NCBI RefSeq assembly: GCF_900107625.1
Contig: NZ_FNQK01000006.1
Span: 124,001 to 188,000 of the forward strand
DNA length: 64,000 bases
Source: Bizionia paragorgiae
GTDB lineage: Bacteria > Bacteroidota > Bacteroidia > Flavobacteriales > Flavobacteriaceae
Direction of reading: 5' to 3'
The position numbers and the translations under genes are program-made. The notes under the pieces were generated by a model. That model saw only the letters and a program-made list of their open reading frames with translations, was not told where the DNA came from and made no database searches. Numbering within the stretch: position 1 is the stretch's first letter; the number at the start of each line of letters is the position of its first letter. Shown piece by piece: positions 38,492-48,680 of this stretch.

Positions 38492-39133
38492 TTGAAAGAT
38501 ACTTTAAAACATCAAGGCTTACGTCAGCAATTAGTTTCTGTAGTAAAATCTAAAGGTGTTACAGACGAAAATGTATTAAAAGCAATAGCTAAAATTCCAA
38601 GGCACTTGTTTATGGATTCTAGTTTTTTAGATCATGCTTATCAAGATAAAGCATTCCCAATTGCTGCCGATCAGACGATTTCTCAACCGTATACTGTCGC
38701 TTTTCAGAGTGAATTATTACAGATTAAACGCGGTCATAAAGTGTTGGAGATTGGTACAGGAAGCGGATATCAAACAGCGGTTTTATGTGAATTGGGAGCA
38801 CAAGTTTACAGTATTGAAAGACAGCGCGAGTTGTTTAAAAAAACGAGTAAGTTTTTACCTAAATTAGGGTATCGTGCTAGAAAATTAATTTTTGGTGACG
38901 GCTATAAGGGATTAGTTGAAGAAGCGCCATTTGACAGTATTATTGTAACTGCCGGAGCGCCTTTTGTACCAAAACCTTTATTAGCGCAATTAGCTATTGG
39001 TGGCCGCTTGGTTATACCCGTAGGTGATGAGGTGCAAACAATGACTCTTTTTGTAAGAAAAGGTCCTAAAGAATTTGAAAAAACGGAGTTTGGAGAATTT
39101 CGTTTTGTGCCTTTATTGGAGGATAAAAATTAA
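38492..39133 (+). CDS. pcm: Protein-L-isoaspartate O-methyltransferase
   Basis: 213 residues, normal. Family motifs: AFPIAADQTISQPYTVAF (54-71) with the substrate-binding Ser/Gln, and the SAM motif LEIGTGSGYQ (85-94). It methylates isoaspartyl residues formed by ageing and so starts their repair. The chosen start is TTG (38492); no ATG precedes the conserved region. It is divergent from the Gfo/Idh gene, and converges on the DUF1648 gene 5 bases beyond its stop. Confidence 0.95.
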   Translation: MKDTLKHQGLRQQLVSVVKSKGVTDENVLKAIAKIPRHLFMDSSFLDHAYQDKAFPIAADQTISQPYTVAFQSELLQIKRGHKVLEIGTGSGYQTAVLCELGAQVYSIERQRELFKKTSKFLPKLGYRARKLIFGDGYKGLVEEAPFDSIIVTAGAPFVPKPLLAQLAIGGRLVIPVGDEVQTMTLFVRKGPKEFEKTEFGEFRFVPLLEDKN

Positions 39134-39137
39134 GGCG

Positions 39138-39653
39138 TTATTGTTGTTGGAATAGGTTTTTAATAACTAATACAATAGGAGTTATGGTGAGGAAAGCGAG
39201 TATTAGTATTAAGAAGTAATTTGAAAATGGCGAAAAGTTTGTGCTATTACTAAGCGCAATAGTTACCATTTCATAAGTAATTACGGCACAAATTAATGCT
39301 AAGCTCAAATTAATATAGCGCATCATTTTCGTAGAACTTCTATACTGTTTTTCCGCGTTTTCGGAGGTGATTTTTATGGCGTAATTGTACAGGTAAGGCT
39401 GTTTGTTTAATATATAAATGCCAAAGCAAATAACAGAAAGCAGCAACGGAAGAAACCAGATCATACTTTTCTCGTCGTACCTGTTCACTTTACCATCCAA
39501 TCCAAAATGCGCCGGCACCAGATCCGGTAATTCGGAATAATGAAATCCTATAAATCCAAACGAGAACACTAGACTTAATACGGTAAGTGTTTCAATGACT
39601 TTGTCGGTAGTATCACGACTCACCTTTATTTTTGGTCTTTGCATATCAAACAT
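39138..39653 (-). CDS. DUF1648 domain membrane protein
   Basis: 171 residues with four predicted transmembrane helices. The loop between TM1 and TM2 has the DUF1648 signature, LPDLVPAHFGLDGKVNRYDEKS. SdpI-like immunity proteins contain this domain, but here only the DUF1648 part is seen and no toxin gene is near, so no immunity role is claimed. It follows the DUF5686 gene on the same strand after 20 bases and may be co-transcribed. Confidence 0.8.
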   Translation of the reverse strand: MFDMQRPKIKVSRDTTDKVIETLTVLSLVFSFGFIGFHYSELPDLVPAHFGLDGKVNRYDEKSMIWFLPLLLSVICFGIYILNKQPYLYNYAIKITSENAEKQYRSSTKMMRYINLSLALICAVITYEMVTIALSNSTNFSPFSNYFLILILAFLTITPIVLVIKNLFQQQ

Positions 39654-39673
39654 AAAGCAGACTGTTAAGTTTG

Positions 39674-42142
39674 TTAAAAACTAATCCCAAATAATACCGC
39701 ATCATTTATAAAACCAGAACCTTGGTACGAGCGTACATAATCTACACGTAGAAAACGGTATTTTCCAAATCCTAAATTATTGATTCCAATAGCGTATTCT
39801 GCATACGGTTGGTTTTTGTTCGTATATGCTATATTGGTGCTAATTAGCATATTGTAATTCAGTTTTTTTAGTACTGGGATTTTATTCAGTATAAATCCTT
39901 CAAAATTGTGTTGAGCGTGTACTTCTGCGTAATTTTTATTTGTGCTTAATGCATAATAGGGTAAGTTTTTAAAGCTGTTTAAGTAAGACCCTTTAAAATT
40001 CACATGTGTTTGATTGCCATTAAAATGATGATAATCTATAAAAGCAATAGCGTCGGCATTAGAGAAAACCCCTCCTTTTAGATGGTATTGGAACACACCT
40101 TTATTACCCAAAACAAGAGCTTGTTGGACAGCGAGCTTAAAAGCCTCAAAATTGTATGTGGTTTCTGATGCTGCCAAGCCTTTTTCGAAACCTAGAGTTA
40201 CTGTGGGGTATTTATCGTTCGGTACGTTGAACTTTCCATCTGGTCGACTATAATAATTTTGAGCAAAATTAATTCTTGCATTAACATTCAGTTTTACAAT
40301 ATTGTGAGTGTTAAAACTTGGGGTTATATCATTAAAAGGATCTCTAGGATTATTACTGGTATAGCTATCGTGATCTTCATTTCTAAAGGTGTAATCCGTG
40401 TTGTTAAATAGCGCTTTTCTACGTTCGTAAGCTAATGAAGAGTAGAGTCTAAACCCATTAAAAAGTTCTTGAGAAAAGAAAGCTTCCCCAAAACTTTTAT
40501 CATACAGTTTCATGTAATTATCTTCAAATATTAAAGAGCTAATACCATTGATTAGTGGAGAAATAGGTTCACTGTTATTAAATTGCTGCGTTTTGATACC
40601 AGCGGAAAAGGAAATATAACGATCGTTAATATTATTAAATTTAAAACGAAAGTTACCCACAGCACGCAGGCGATCATCGGCTTCCCCGTAATTTATTTTT
40701 GTGCCTATACTTAGGTACCGGTTATAATCGTCATACTGCTTGGTGAAATTCAGATCTAAATAACTATTAAATCCTTGCACGGTATTAAAATTTATTCCTT
40801 TTAAAGGGGAACTGACAGTAATGCTATAAGATTTATGAGAATTTTGATAACTATAGCCGCCGATAATATCAGTAATTTTGAAGGTGTTATTCGCGGTATC
40901 AACAGAATCTAAATACGGTTTTGATTTTTTAAGGAGTTGAACACTATCTTTTTTAATGTAATCTGTGCTTTCAGGTTGGCTTAGGGGAACGGGTCTTTTT
41001 TTTGCCCAGTATATGGAGTCTTTTTTGTTTGAATGCTCTTCAAAAGATAAAATCTCACGTGTAAAATGACCGTCTTTAAAATCAGGACTAAAATCATAAT
41101 CACTATATACTACCGTAAAATACCCATCACCAGTAAATCCTAACATACCAAATTTAAATTCAAAAACCTGTGATATTTTTGCCCATATCATGTCGGATTC
41201 GGAGTAGGCGTAAGACTGTTTTATGGTAAACACATCTACGGGAATTACTTGAGCGCGTTTGCCGCTAACAGATACTTCTACAGCATACAAACTCCAATGG
41301 TCTTCAACGATATATATAAAACCTGTAAAGGCTTTATCGTTATCTCGTTTAGGTGTAACGGCTATTTTATTTATTAAATGGCCTTTATCATCATAAAATA
41401 CACCGGTTAATTTGTAACGGTAGTAGTTAAAGGCGTAATCGGCGATAGGTGAGATTATTTCACTCCCTAAATTTATGGTATTGTCGTAAAAATTAAAGTC
41501 AACACTCCGGGCGCTATTAAAGCTAAAGCCGTTGTCATCACCACTAATTTTAGAGGCAATAATTTTTTCTTTTAAAGGATTTGGTGCTTGGTATTCTAAT
41601 TTCGAAATTGTTTCTGAAAGGTAGATGATGCCACTACGCGTTGAGTCTAGTACACCTCCTAAATCTCCCACTTCTTGTCCGAACATTTTTTCTGGGGCAT
41701 TTACAATTTTTAGTAAGCCTCGTGAATAAAAGTTAGCCGAAAAGGCCTTTTGCTTTTCTAGGTTAGCTGCTCTTGCTTCGATAGTTTTACGAATAATAAT
41801 ATCGGCAGGGTTTTCTTTGGAATTGATTACAACCTCACCGAGAGAAATATCTTCTTCTATTAACTCAGTATCTAATGTAAAAGGGAATGCTGTTATTGAA
41901 ACAGATTTCTTTTGTGTTTTATATCCTAAATATTTAAAAACAACAGTGTAGTCGCCAGTTTTTGATAGGTTTAATTCGTAAACACCCTCGTCGTTTGTGG
42001 TTGTACCTATATAGGTGCCGTCTAAATAGACGCTAACCACGGGAAGCTTTTCACCTTTTACCGAAGTTACGCGTCCTGTGATTTGAGAAAATGAAAAATG
42101 AAAACAAAGGAAGGTTGCTAAGCAGAGTAAAATTCTAATCAT
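39674..42142 (-). CDS. DUF5686 outer-membrane protein with carboxypeptidase-regulatory-like domain
   Basis: 822 residues. Signal peptide (1-19), then a CarboxypepD_reg-like beta sandwich (GRVTSVKGEKLPVVSVYLDGTYIGTTTNDEGVYEL, about 23-57), then a large DUF5686 region ending in many alternating aromatic strands and a terminal aromatic (VLFGISF), typical of a beta barrel. Probably an outer-membrane protein of the TonB-receptor-like kind without a plug or partner lipoprotein here. Substrate is unknown. Confidence 0.85.
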   Translation of the reverse strand: MIRILLCLATFLCFHFSFSQITGRVTSVKGEKLPVVSVYLDGTYIGTTTNDEGVYELNLSKTGDYTVVFKYLGYKTQKKSVSITAFPFTLDTELIEEDISLGEVVINSKENPADIIIRKTIEARAANLEKQKAFSANFYSRGLLKIVNAPEKMFGQEVGDLGGVLDSTRSGIIYLSETISKLEYQAPNPLKEKIIASKISGDDNGFSFNSARSVDFNFYDNTINLGSEIISPIADYAFNYYRYKLTGVFYDDKGHLINKIAVTPKRDNDKAFTGFIYIVEDHWSLYAVEVSVSGKRAQVIPVDVFTIKQSYAYSESDMIWAKISQVFEFKFGMLGFTGDGYFTVVYSDYDFSPDFKDGHFTREILSFEEHSNKKDSIYWAKKRPVPLSQPESTDYIKKDSVQLLKKSKPYLDSVDTANNTFKITDIIGGYSYQNSHKSYSITVSSPLKGINFNTVQGFNSYLDLNFTKQYDDYNRYLSIGTKINYGEADDRLRAVGNFRFKFNNINDRYISFSAGIKTQQFNNSEPISPLINGISSLIFEDNYMKLYDKSFGEAFFSQELFNGFRLYSSLAYERRKALFNNTDYTFRNEDHDSYTSNNPRDPFNDITPSFNTHNIVKLNVNARINFAQNYYSRPDGKFNVPNDKYPTVTLGFEKGLAASETTYNFEAFKLAVQQALVLGNKGVFQYHLKGGVFSNADAIAFIDYHHFNGNQTHVNFKGSYLNSFKNLPYYALSTNKNYAEVHAQHNFEGFILNKIPVLKKLNYNMLISTNIAYTNKNQPYAEYAIGINNLGFGKYRFLRVDYVRSYQGSGFINDAVLFGISF

Positions 42143-42259
42143 GAGTGCGGTGTTTGGGGGCTATATTATTATAGACGCTTTCTAAATTAAAAAGGTTGCC
42201 TAAAGATAATAGAATATTTAAATTAAACTTTAAAACACCAACAGTGAGCTCTAAAATAC

Positions 42260-42715
42260 TTAGAAATTTTTCTTGATACGATCTAATTGTCTTTTGTTAT
42301 CTCTGTCTTTTATCGTTTCTCGTTTGTCGTAAAGTTTCTTACCTTTTGCTAAAGCAATAGTTAGTTTGGCAAACCCTTTATCATTAATAAACATGCGCAA
42401 TGGAATGATTGTTAATCCCGTATTTTGCACTTCTTTATTTAGCTTTTTAAGCTCTTTTTTGTTTAAAAGGAGTTTGCGTTCTGCTTTAGGGGCGTGATTG
42501 TAGTAGTTTCCATACAGATATTCTTGTATGGTCATATTGATAACGAATAATTCGCCGCGGTCGTTAAATTCACAAAACGATTCGGTAATAGATGCTTTTC
42601 CAGATCGTATCGATTTTATTTCGGTACCCGTAAGTACTATTCCGGCAGTATATTTATCTAAGATTTCATATTGAAACTTAGCTTTTTTATTAAGTATGTT
42701 TATTTTTTTTTGCAT
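42260..42715 (-). CDS. smpB: SsrA-binding protein SmpB
   Basis: 151 residues, standard. Typical features: [29 protein letters not shown] at the N-terminus and the basic, disordered C-terminal tail [26 protein letters not shown] that reaches into the ribosome. It carries tmRNA to stalled ribosomes for trans-translation. The tmRNA gene is not in this window. A -7 box is 8 bases upstream of the start, implying a very short leader. Confidence 0.97.
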   Translation of the reverse strand: MQKKINILNKKAKFQYEILDKYTAGIVLTGTEIKSIRSGKASITESFCEFNDRGELFVINMTIQEYLYGNYYNHAPKAERKLLLNKKELKKLNKEVQNTGLTIIPLRMFINDKGFAKLTIALAKGKKLYDKRETIKDRDNKRQLDRIKKNF

Positions 42716-42722
42716 AGCAGAA

Positions 42723-42730
42723 CAAAGCTA
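42723..42730 (-). promoter_or_regulatory. -7 box for smpB (TAGCTTTG)
   Basis: CAAAGCTA on the plus strand is TAGCTTTG on the minus strand, fitting TAnnTTTG. It lies 7 bases from the start codon at 42715, so the leader should be almost absent. Confidence 0.4.
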
Positions 42731-42884
42731 ATCAATTTAAGATTATTTTATTAAAATTGAAGTTAATAATTCCTATGTTGCATAAAATTATCGCGTTTAG
42801 AGGATGTAATGTATGACTTTTAAAAGCGACTGAAGATTTGTTGTATACCAATTATAATCTAATAACTCCAATTACATTTTTAAA

Positions 42885-43643
42885 ATGAAGCCCATGAAAT
42901 CCCTTGTTTTGCCTTTTTTATTTATTATAACGTTAGTTAGCTGTAAGAAACAGGCTGCACCAAAAAACGAAGCTCCTAATGCCGTAGAAATTGTTAATAA
43001 AGCGATAGAAGTTTCTGGCGGCGATCGTATTAAAACGTCAACCATTCACTTTCAATTTAGAGATAAAAAATATAAAGCTGTTCGTGATGGTGGTGCTTTT
43101 TCTTTAGAACGTTCGTTTTTAGATTCTATTGGGAATATTCGCGATGTTTTAAGCAATTCTGGATTTGAGCGTTATGTTAATGGCGAGTCTATACAGGTAG
43201 CCGATTCAATAGCACGACTGTATGGAAATGCAGTTAACTCTGTGCATTATTTTTCGATACTGCCTATGGGGCTAAATGATGCAGCGGTTTATAAAACGTA
43301 TTTAGATACGGTTTCTATAAAAGATACACCCTATTACAAAATCAAGGTAACGTTTAGCGAAGAAAATGGGGGCGACGATTTTGATGATGTGTTTGTGTAT
43401 TGGTTTACTACCGAAGACTATAAGTTAGATTATTTAGCCTACCAATTTCATGTAAATGGAGGGGGAGTACGATTTAGGGAGGCGTATAATGAACGTTATA
43501 TTAATGGCATCAGATTTGTTGATTACCATAATTATAAACCAAAAAACAAAGACGTCAATATCGAAACTATTGACGCCTTGTTTAAAGAGGATAAATTACA
43601 ATTGCTTTCTAAAATTGAATTAGAGAACGTTCGTGTGGATTAA
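42885..43643 (+). CDS. DUF6503-like lipoprotein
   Basis: 252 residues with a lipoprotein signal and lipobox LVSC (Cys20), the first two Met being 9 bases apart so that the shorter start at 42894 is also possible. The mature part (around 35-250) is beta-rich and begins NAVEIVNKAIEVSGGDRIKTSTIHFQFRDKKY. I recall it as the DUF6503 family of Bacteroidota, function unknown, with a fold like LolA/LppX-type lipid-binding sheets. It converges on deoD. Confidence 0.65.
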   Translation: MKPMKSLVLPFLFIITLVSCKKQAAPKNEAPNAVEIVNKAIEVSGGDRIKTSTIHFQFRDKKYKAVRDGGAFSLERSFLDSIGNIRDVLSNSGFERYVNGESIQVADSIARLYGNAVNSVHYFSILPMGLNDAAVYKTYLDTVSIKDTPYYKIKVTFSEENGGDDFDDVFVYWFTTEDYKLDYLAYQFHVNGGGVRFREAYNERYINGIRFVDYHNYKPKNKDVNIETIDALFKEDKLQLLSKIELENVRVD

Positions 43644-43650
43644 AGTGGAG

Positions 43651-44349
43651 TTAGGCGAGTTCTAGCGCTATTTCGATCATGGCATTAAATGTGGTTTCAC
43701 GTTCTTTGCTTGTTGTCACTTCTCCTGTGACCAATGAATCCGAAATGGTTAAGATGCTTAAAGCTTTTACATTGTGTTTTGCAGCGACGGTATACAAGCC
43801 TGCGGTTTCCATTTCCACGCAAAGCACACCAAATTTAGACCATTTTTTATACGATTCGAAATCATCTGAATAGAACTCATCAGAAGTAAATACGTTACCC
43901 GCTTTAATAGGGATATCTTTACTTTTAGCAACGTCGACTGCTTTTTGAAACAGCTCAAAGTTTGCTGTAGGGGCGTAGTCGGCACCACTAAAACGCAGTT
44001 CGTTAACACCGGAATTTGATGATGCTGCCATAGCTAAAACAATGTCTCTTATTTTTATATGTTTCTGGTAAGACCCCGAGCTACCCACACGGATTAAGTT
44101 TTTAACACCAAATTGTGTAATAAGCTCGTGGGCATAGATAGAAATACTAGGAACACCCATTCCTGTGCCCATTACGGATATTTTTTTACCGTTAAAAGTT
44201 CCTGTATACCCTAACATACCACGAACTTCGTTAAAAAGAACGGGGTTTTCAAAAAAGGTTTCTGCAATCCATTTGGCACGTAAAGGATCTCCAGGAAGCA
44301 ATATCGTTTCAGCAATATCGCCTTTTTTAGCGCCTATATGTATACTCAT
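43651..44349 (-). CDS. deoD: Purine-nucleoside phosphorylase DeoD
   Basis: 232 residues, the bacterial hexameric type. Phosphate and ribose contacts are recognisable: [10 protein letters not shown] at the N-terminus, RVGSSGSYQ, and the base-binding [10 protein letters not shown] with ISDSLVTGE containing the catalytic Asp. It phosphorolyses purine (deoxy)nucleosides. It is last in a deoC-phosphatase-deoD unit and overlaps the phosphatase gene by 4 bases. Confidence 0.96.
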   Translation of the reverse strand: MSIHIGAKKGDIAETILLPGDPLRAKWIAETFFENPVLFNEVRGMLGYTGTFNGKKISVMGTGMGVPSISIYAHELITQFGVKNLIRVGSSGSYQKHIKIRDIVLAMAASSNSGVNELRFSGADYAPTANFELFQKAVDVAKSKDIPIKAGNVFTSDEFYSDDFESYKKWSKFGVLCVEMETAGLYTVAAKHNVKALSILTISDSLVTGEVTTSKERETTFNAMIEIALELA

Positions 44350-44891
44350 AATTTATAGTGTTCAATGTTTAATAATTCGGAAGTTATTTCAGTGCCGGTT
44401 ATAGTAACTACAAATAGATTACTGTTTACCCGGTCGTTAATTGGGGCGTATTTATCTTCTCCAATTAAGTCATTTACAAACTTAGGTGTGGTATCACTAT
44501 GGCCAACAATCAGCACGGTTTGTCCCTTTGTTTTTGCTTTAAACTCATGGAGGTTAATTTTAAAAGGCTTGTAAATAATAAGGTCTAGTTTGTTTTGTTT
44601 AGCTGTCGGTGTTGCGGTTTGTTTTGTGCGCTTGTAATTGGTGGAGTAGACGGCATCAAAAGTAATTCCATTAGTTTTAAAGTACTCCGCCCATTTTTGG
44701 GCTCGCTCTTGGCCTTTTTTTAATAAATCGGGGTTGTTAGTATCTACCGTTCTGTCCTTTTCAGCATGACGAATAAGGTAGTAGCTTGTTTTTTCTTCAA
44801 CTTTTATAGGAGGTTCTTGTTCTTGCTTTGTTTGTGCTTTACCACAAGAAAAAGCTATAAATAAAAGCAATATGGATAGTACGTTTTTCAT
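44346..44891 (-). CDS. Lipoprotein histidine phosphatase (phosphoglycerate-mutase-like)
   Basis: 181 residues. A lipobox (AFSCG, Cys16) predicts a lipoprotein. The histidine-phosphatase core has LIRHAEKD (Arg41, catalytic His42) and a second His in LIVGHSD near 133. Such enzymes act on phosphorylated small molecules or proteins; SixA-like members dephosphorylate phosphohistidine. It sits between deoC and deoD with zero and 4-base spacing. Because it is exported it cannot substitute for cytoplasmic phosphopentomutase, so its place in this operon is unexplained. Confidence 0.85.
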   Translation of the reverse strand: MKNVLSILLLFIAFSCGKAQTKQEQEPPIKVEEKTSYYLIRHAEKDRTVDTNNPDLLKKGQERAQKWAEYFKTNGITFDAVYSTNYKRTKQTATPTAKQNKLDLIIYKPFKINLHEFKAKTKGQTVLIVGHSDTTPKFVNDLIGEDKYAPINDRVNSNLFVVTITGTEITSELLNIEHYKL

Positions 44892-45566
44892 TTAATACGC
44901 CGATTTGTTGTTGTTATTATCTCCACTCACAATAGCAACACCATTAGATGTTCCTAACCTTGAAACCCCAAGGTTGATATACTCTAAAGCAGTTTGTGTA
45001 TCTCTAATTCCTCCTGATGCTTTTACTTTTACAGCATGGTTTTGAATTGAATTGAGCATCAGTTTAACGTCTTTAATAGTAGCTCCCCCTGCACCAAAAC
45101 CTGTTGAGGTTTTTATAAAATCGGCACCATTGGCAATAGCAAGTTCACTTGCTTTAATGATTTCTTTATCATTAAGGTAGCAGGTTTCTAATATCACTTT
45201 TAAGGTATTTTTAGGCATGATCTGTTTTACTGCTTTGATATCGTGAGCTACAGCCGTAAAATCTCCGCTTTTGAAAAAGCCAATGTTCATAACCATATCA
45301 ATTTCATCAGCCCCGTTTTTTAAAGCGTTTTTGGCTTCTTCTACTTTAGCTGCAGTACTCATAGCCCCGAGAGGGAACCCAACTACCGAGCAAACCTTTA
45401 CAGTACTGTTTTTTAAAATCTGCTTTGCTAAAGGCACATAGCATGAATTTACACATACTGAAAAAAACTGATGCTTTAGTGCTTCGCTACAAAGGGTTTT
45501 TATTTCCTCTTGTGTAGCTGTTGGTTTAAGCAAAGTATGGTCGATAAAGGTATTGAGTGGCGTCAT
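44892..45566 (-). CDS. deoC: Deoxyribose-phosphate aldolase DeoC
   Basis: 224 residues. Markers: IDHTLLKPTAT (8-18), the Schiff-base lysine Lys152 in DFIKTSTGFG, and Lys182 in VKASGGIRD. It splits 2-deoxyribose-5-phosphate into glyceraldehyde-3-phosphate and acetaldehyde. With deoD downstream it gives a deoxyribonucleoside salvage or catabolism unit, but the phosphopentomutase (deoB) that would link them is not here. The next gene starts directly after its stop. Confidence 0.96.
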   Translation of the reverse strand: MTPLNTFIDHTLLKPTATQEEIKTLCSEALKHQFFSVCVNSCYVPLAKQILKNSTVKVCSVVGFPLGAMSTAAKVEEAKNALKNGADEIDMVMNIGFFKSGDFTAVAHDIKAVKQIMPKNTLKVILETCYLNDKEIIKASELAIANGADFIKTSTGFGAGGATIKDVKLMLNSIQNHAVKVKASGGIRDTQTALEYINLGVSRLGTSNGVAIVSGDNNNNKSAY

Positions 45567-45694
45567 AAAATAAGCGTCGATTGATAGTGTAGTAAAAATA
45601 CGATTAACAATGCTATTATGAAACTAAATAATGAATTTAACCCTATTTTTCCTTCATTTTAAATGGTGTTCTCGTGATTCCTAAATTAGAAGAC

Positions 45695-45739
45695 ACAAAA
45701 AAAGCAACGACGTCTAAAGTGTAGACTATCGTTGCTTTT
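45695..45739 (-). terminator. Terminator for clpB
   Basis: GCAACGA (45704-45710) pairs with TCGTTGC (45729-45735), with an inner GTCTA/TAGAC stem and loop AAGTG. On the minus strand a seven-base U-run follows. It lies 70 bases after the clpB stop. Confidence 0.85.
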
Positions 45740-45810
45740 AAAACTAACTAACCATTGCTATAAAAACGCAGGCTTTTCCAATTTATTTTGCATTAACAAT
45801 ACTTTATGAT

Positions 45811-48420
45811 TTAGAGGACATCAGACACTAAATTGTCCTGATTTCTAAACACCAATTCTTTGTTAAAGGCATCTAATAATATAACACTATCGGTGGTGAC
45901 TTTACCAGATAGGATTTCTTTACTTAAAGCGTTTAGAACATCTTTTTGAATGACTCTTTTTACTGGACGCGCTCCATATTCCGGGTTATAACCTTTCTCG
46001 GCTAAGTACGCAATAGCTTCCGGTGTCGCGTCGAATGTTATGCCTTGTTTAGCAATCATTTTAGAGACTCCTTTTAATTGTAACTGTACTATTTCGGTAA
46101 TATTATCCTTAGAAAGCGGTGTAAACATTATAGTGTCATCAATTCTGTTTAAGAACTCTGGTCTTACCGTTTGTTTTAATAAGGCCAAGACATCTACTTT
46201 AGCAGCTTCCATAGCAGAATCAATGTCTTTAACGTCATTAAATCGCTCTTGAATAATATGACTACCAATATTAGAAGTCATAATTATTATGGTATTTTTA
46301 AAATCAGCTATACGTCCTTTATTGTCTGTTAAATGTCCTTCGTCTAATACCTGTAATAATATATTAAAAGTATCAGGGTGTGCTTTTTCAATTTCATCTA
46401 ACAGGACTACAGAGTAAGGTTTTCGCCTTACAGCTTCTGTTAATTGTCCACCTTCGTCATACCCTACATACCCTGGAGGTGCACCTACCAAACGACTCAC
46501 AGCGTGACGTTCTTGGTACTCACTCATATCTATACGAGTCATAGCGTTTTCATCATCAAATAAGTACTCGGCTAATGCTTTTGCTAGCTCCGTTTTACCA
46601 ACTCCTGTGGTTCCTAAAAACAAGAAGGACCCTATTGGTTTTTGCGGATTCTGTAATCCTGCGCGGCTACGTCTTACGGCATCACTCACTGCAATAATAG
46701 CTTCTTCTTGACCAACCACACGTTTGTGTAATTGTGCTTCCAGTTTTAGGAGTTTCTCGCGTTCACTCTGAAGCATTTTAGTGACTGGAATACCGGTCCA
46801 TTTTGCTACCACTTCGGCAATATCATCGTAAGTTACTTCCTCTTTAATTAACGACGATGCCGATTGATTCTCTTTAAGTTCGCTTTGTAATTTCTCTAAA
46901 ACTTCTTGAGCTTCTTTAATCTTACCATAACGTAATTCGGCTACCTTTCCGTAATCGCCATCGCGCTCGGCACGTTCAGCTTCAATTTTAAAGTTTTCAA
47001 TCTCTTGCTTTTTATTTTGGATATTATCGACAACTGCCTTTTCGCTTTTCCATTTGGCGTTAATCTCGTTGCGTTCTTCTTTTAAATTCGCTAAATCTGA
47101 ACGTAAACTCTTAAGTTTAACTTCGTCTTTCTCACGTTTGATCGCCTCAATTTCAATTTCCAGCTGCATCACTTTTCTGTCTAAAACATCAAGTTCTTCA
47201 GGCTTAGAGTTGATTTCCATTCGCAATTTAGAAGCTGCCTCATCCATTAAATCAATGGCTTTATCTGGTAAAAAACGATTGGTAATATAGCGTTGTGATA
47301 ATTCTACAGCACCAATAATCGCCTCATCTTTAATTCTAACTTTATGGTGTGTTTCATATTTTTCTTTAATACCTCGTAAAATGGAAATAGCACTTTCGGT
47401 ATCAGGCTCGTCAACAATTACTTTCTGGAAACGACGTTCTAGTGCTTTATCTTTTTCAAAATATTTTTGATATTCGTCTAAGGTCGTTGCACCAATTGCT
47501 CTCAGTTCACCACGAGCTAAAGCTGGTTTTAAAATATTTGCAGCATCCATAGCACCTTGTCCGCCACCAGCACCTACTAGGGTGTGTATTTCGTCGATAA
47601 ATAATACGATATTGCCATCACTTTCTGTGACTTCTTTAATTACGGCTTTTAGGCGTTCTTCAAATTCCCCTTTAAATTTAGCTCCGGCAATTAGAGCCCC
47701 CATATCTAAGGCATAAATTTGTCGATCGACTAGGTTTTCAGGGATATCTCCATCGACTATTCGGTGTGCTAAACCTTCGGCAATAGCTGTTTTACCCGTT
47801 CCAGGTTCACCAACTAAAATAGGATTGTTTTTTGTGCGTCTCGATAAAATTTGAAGGATACGTCGGATTTCTTCATCTCTACCAATTACAGGATCTAATT
47901 TACCGTCCTTTGCTAATTGGTTTAAGTTTTTGGCATATTTATTTAGAGAGTTATAGGTCTCTTCTTGGTTTTGAGACGTTACACGGTCTCCTTTTCTAAG
48001 CTCCTCGATACTTGCCGTTAGTTGTTTCTCGGTAACGCCTTGGTCTTTTAAAACCTGAGCGATTTTACTATTAGATTTAAAAATAGCAAGAACTAAATGC
48101 TCAATAGACACATAGTCGTCATTCATTTTTTTAGCAATTATCGACGCTTCGTTTAAAGCTTTAGATACTTCACGAGATAATATCAAATCACCACCAGAAA
48201 CCTTTGGAAAGCTCTCTAGTTGCTTGTCTAATATTTGCTGTATCATGGGTATGTTTACATTCATCTTCTTTAAAATGAATGGTAGAACATTCTCATCGAC
48301 ATCGAAAATAGATTTTATAATGTGCTCGTTTTCTATTTGCTGATGCCCCAAACTCTGTGCAAGTTGTTGTGCTTGCTGTATCGCTTCTTGCGATTTAATT
48401 GTATAGTTGTTAAAATTCAT
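45811..48420 (-). CDS. clpB: ATP-dependent chaperone ClpB
   Basis: 869 residues, standard. N-terminal Clp_N repeats (about 1-145), first AAA+ module with Walker A GEPGTGKT (204-211), a long middle-domain coiled coil (about 410-525, which distinguishes ClpB from ClpA/C), second AAA+ with GTTGVGKT near 606 and the ClpB C-terminal domain. It disaggregates proteins together with DnaK. It has its own terminator. Two dyads lie upstream and may mediate heat-shock control. Confidence 0.98.
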   Translation of the reverse strand: MNFNNYTIKSQEAIQQAQQLAQSLGHQQIENEHIIKSIFDVDENVLPFILKKMNVNIPMIQQILDKQLESFPKVSGGDLILSREVSKALNEASIIAKKMNDDYVSIEHLVLAIFKSNSKIAQVLKDQGVTEKQLTASIEELRKGDRVTSQNQEETYNSLNKYAKNLNQLAKDGKLDPVIGRDEEIRRILQILSRRTKNNPILVGEPGTGKTAIAEGLAHRIVDGDIPENLVDRQIYALDMGALIAGAKFKGEFEERLKAVIKEVTESDGNIVLFIDEIHTLVGAGGGQGAMDAANILKPALARGELRAIGATTLDEYQKYFEKDKALERRFQKVIVDEPDTESAISILRGIKEKYETHHKVRIKDEAIIGAVELSQRYITNRFLPDKAIDLMDEAASKLRMEINSKPEELDVLDRKVMQLEIEIEAIKREKDEVKLKSLRSDLANLKEERNEINAKWKSEKAVVDNIQNKKQEIENFKIEAERAERDGDYGKVAELRYGKIKEAQEVLEKLQSELKENQSASSLIKEEVTYDDIAEVVAKWTGIPVTKMLQSEREKLLKLEAQLHKRVVGQEEAIIAVSDAVRRSRAGLQNPQKPIGSFLFLGTTGVGKTELAKALAEYLFDDENAMTRIDMSEYQERHAVSRLVGAPPGYVGYDEGGQLTEAVRRKPYSVVLLDEIEKAHPDTFNILLQVLDEGHLTDNKGRIADFKNTIIIMTSNIGSHIIQERFNDVKDIDSAMEAAKVDVLALLKQTVRPEFLNRIDDTIMFTPLSKDNITEIVQLQLKGVSKMIAKQGITFDATPEAIAYLAEKGYNPEYGARPVKRVIQKDVLNALSKEILSGKVTTDSVILLDAFNKELVFRNQDNLVSDVL

Positions 48421-48551
48421 AGTTACTTTATTTAATGTCTCTAGTGCGGTATGCTTTGCATTTAATCAATGCTTTGTTGTAAGCACTAAAGATGTTATGT
48501 TGTTATTGTTTGGAAGGAATATTTCAATTACCTTACCAATTATCAACGTAA

Positions 48552-48594
48552 GACAAAATGTCTGTAAACACTACTGATAGCGTGACTTTTTGTC
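48552..48594. promoter_or_regulatory. Paired dyads upstream of clpB, candidate operator
   Basis: GACAAAATGTC (48552-48562) and GACTTTTTGTC (48584-48594), each a dyad-symmetric 11-mer of the form GAC..GTC, centred 32 bases apart, i.e. about three helical turns. The first is extended (AGACA-AAA-TGTCT). They sit 130-175 bases upstream of the clpB start (minus strand), in a gap of 260 bases with no gene. Confidence 0.4.
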
Positions 48595-48680
48595 TGTTTG
48601 TAAGGTTGTAATAAAGATACGACTTATAGAGCGGAGATACAATAAAATAGTAAAGGATATCAATTTTATAAAACATAATT

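Noticed and set aside
39138-39653. SdpI-type immunity protein
   Set aside because: Only the DUF1648 part is present and no toxin or regulator gene is adjacent.
44346-44891. Phosphopentomutase replacement in the deo operon
   Set aside because: The protein has a lipobox and would be outside the cytoplasm, so it cannot supply the cytosolic step.
45811-48420. Small plus-strand ORFs inside clpB
   Set aside because: They are antisense shadows of a strongly conserved gene and show low-complexity Ser and Leu content.
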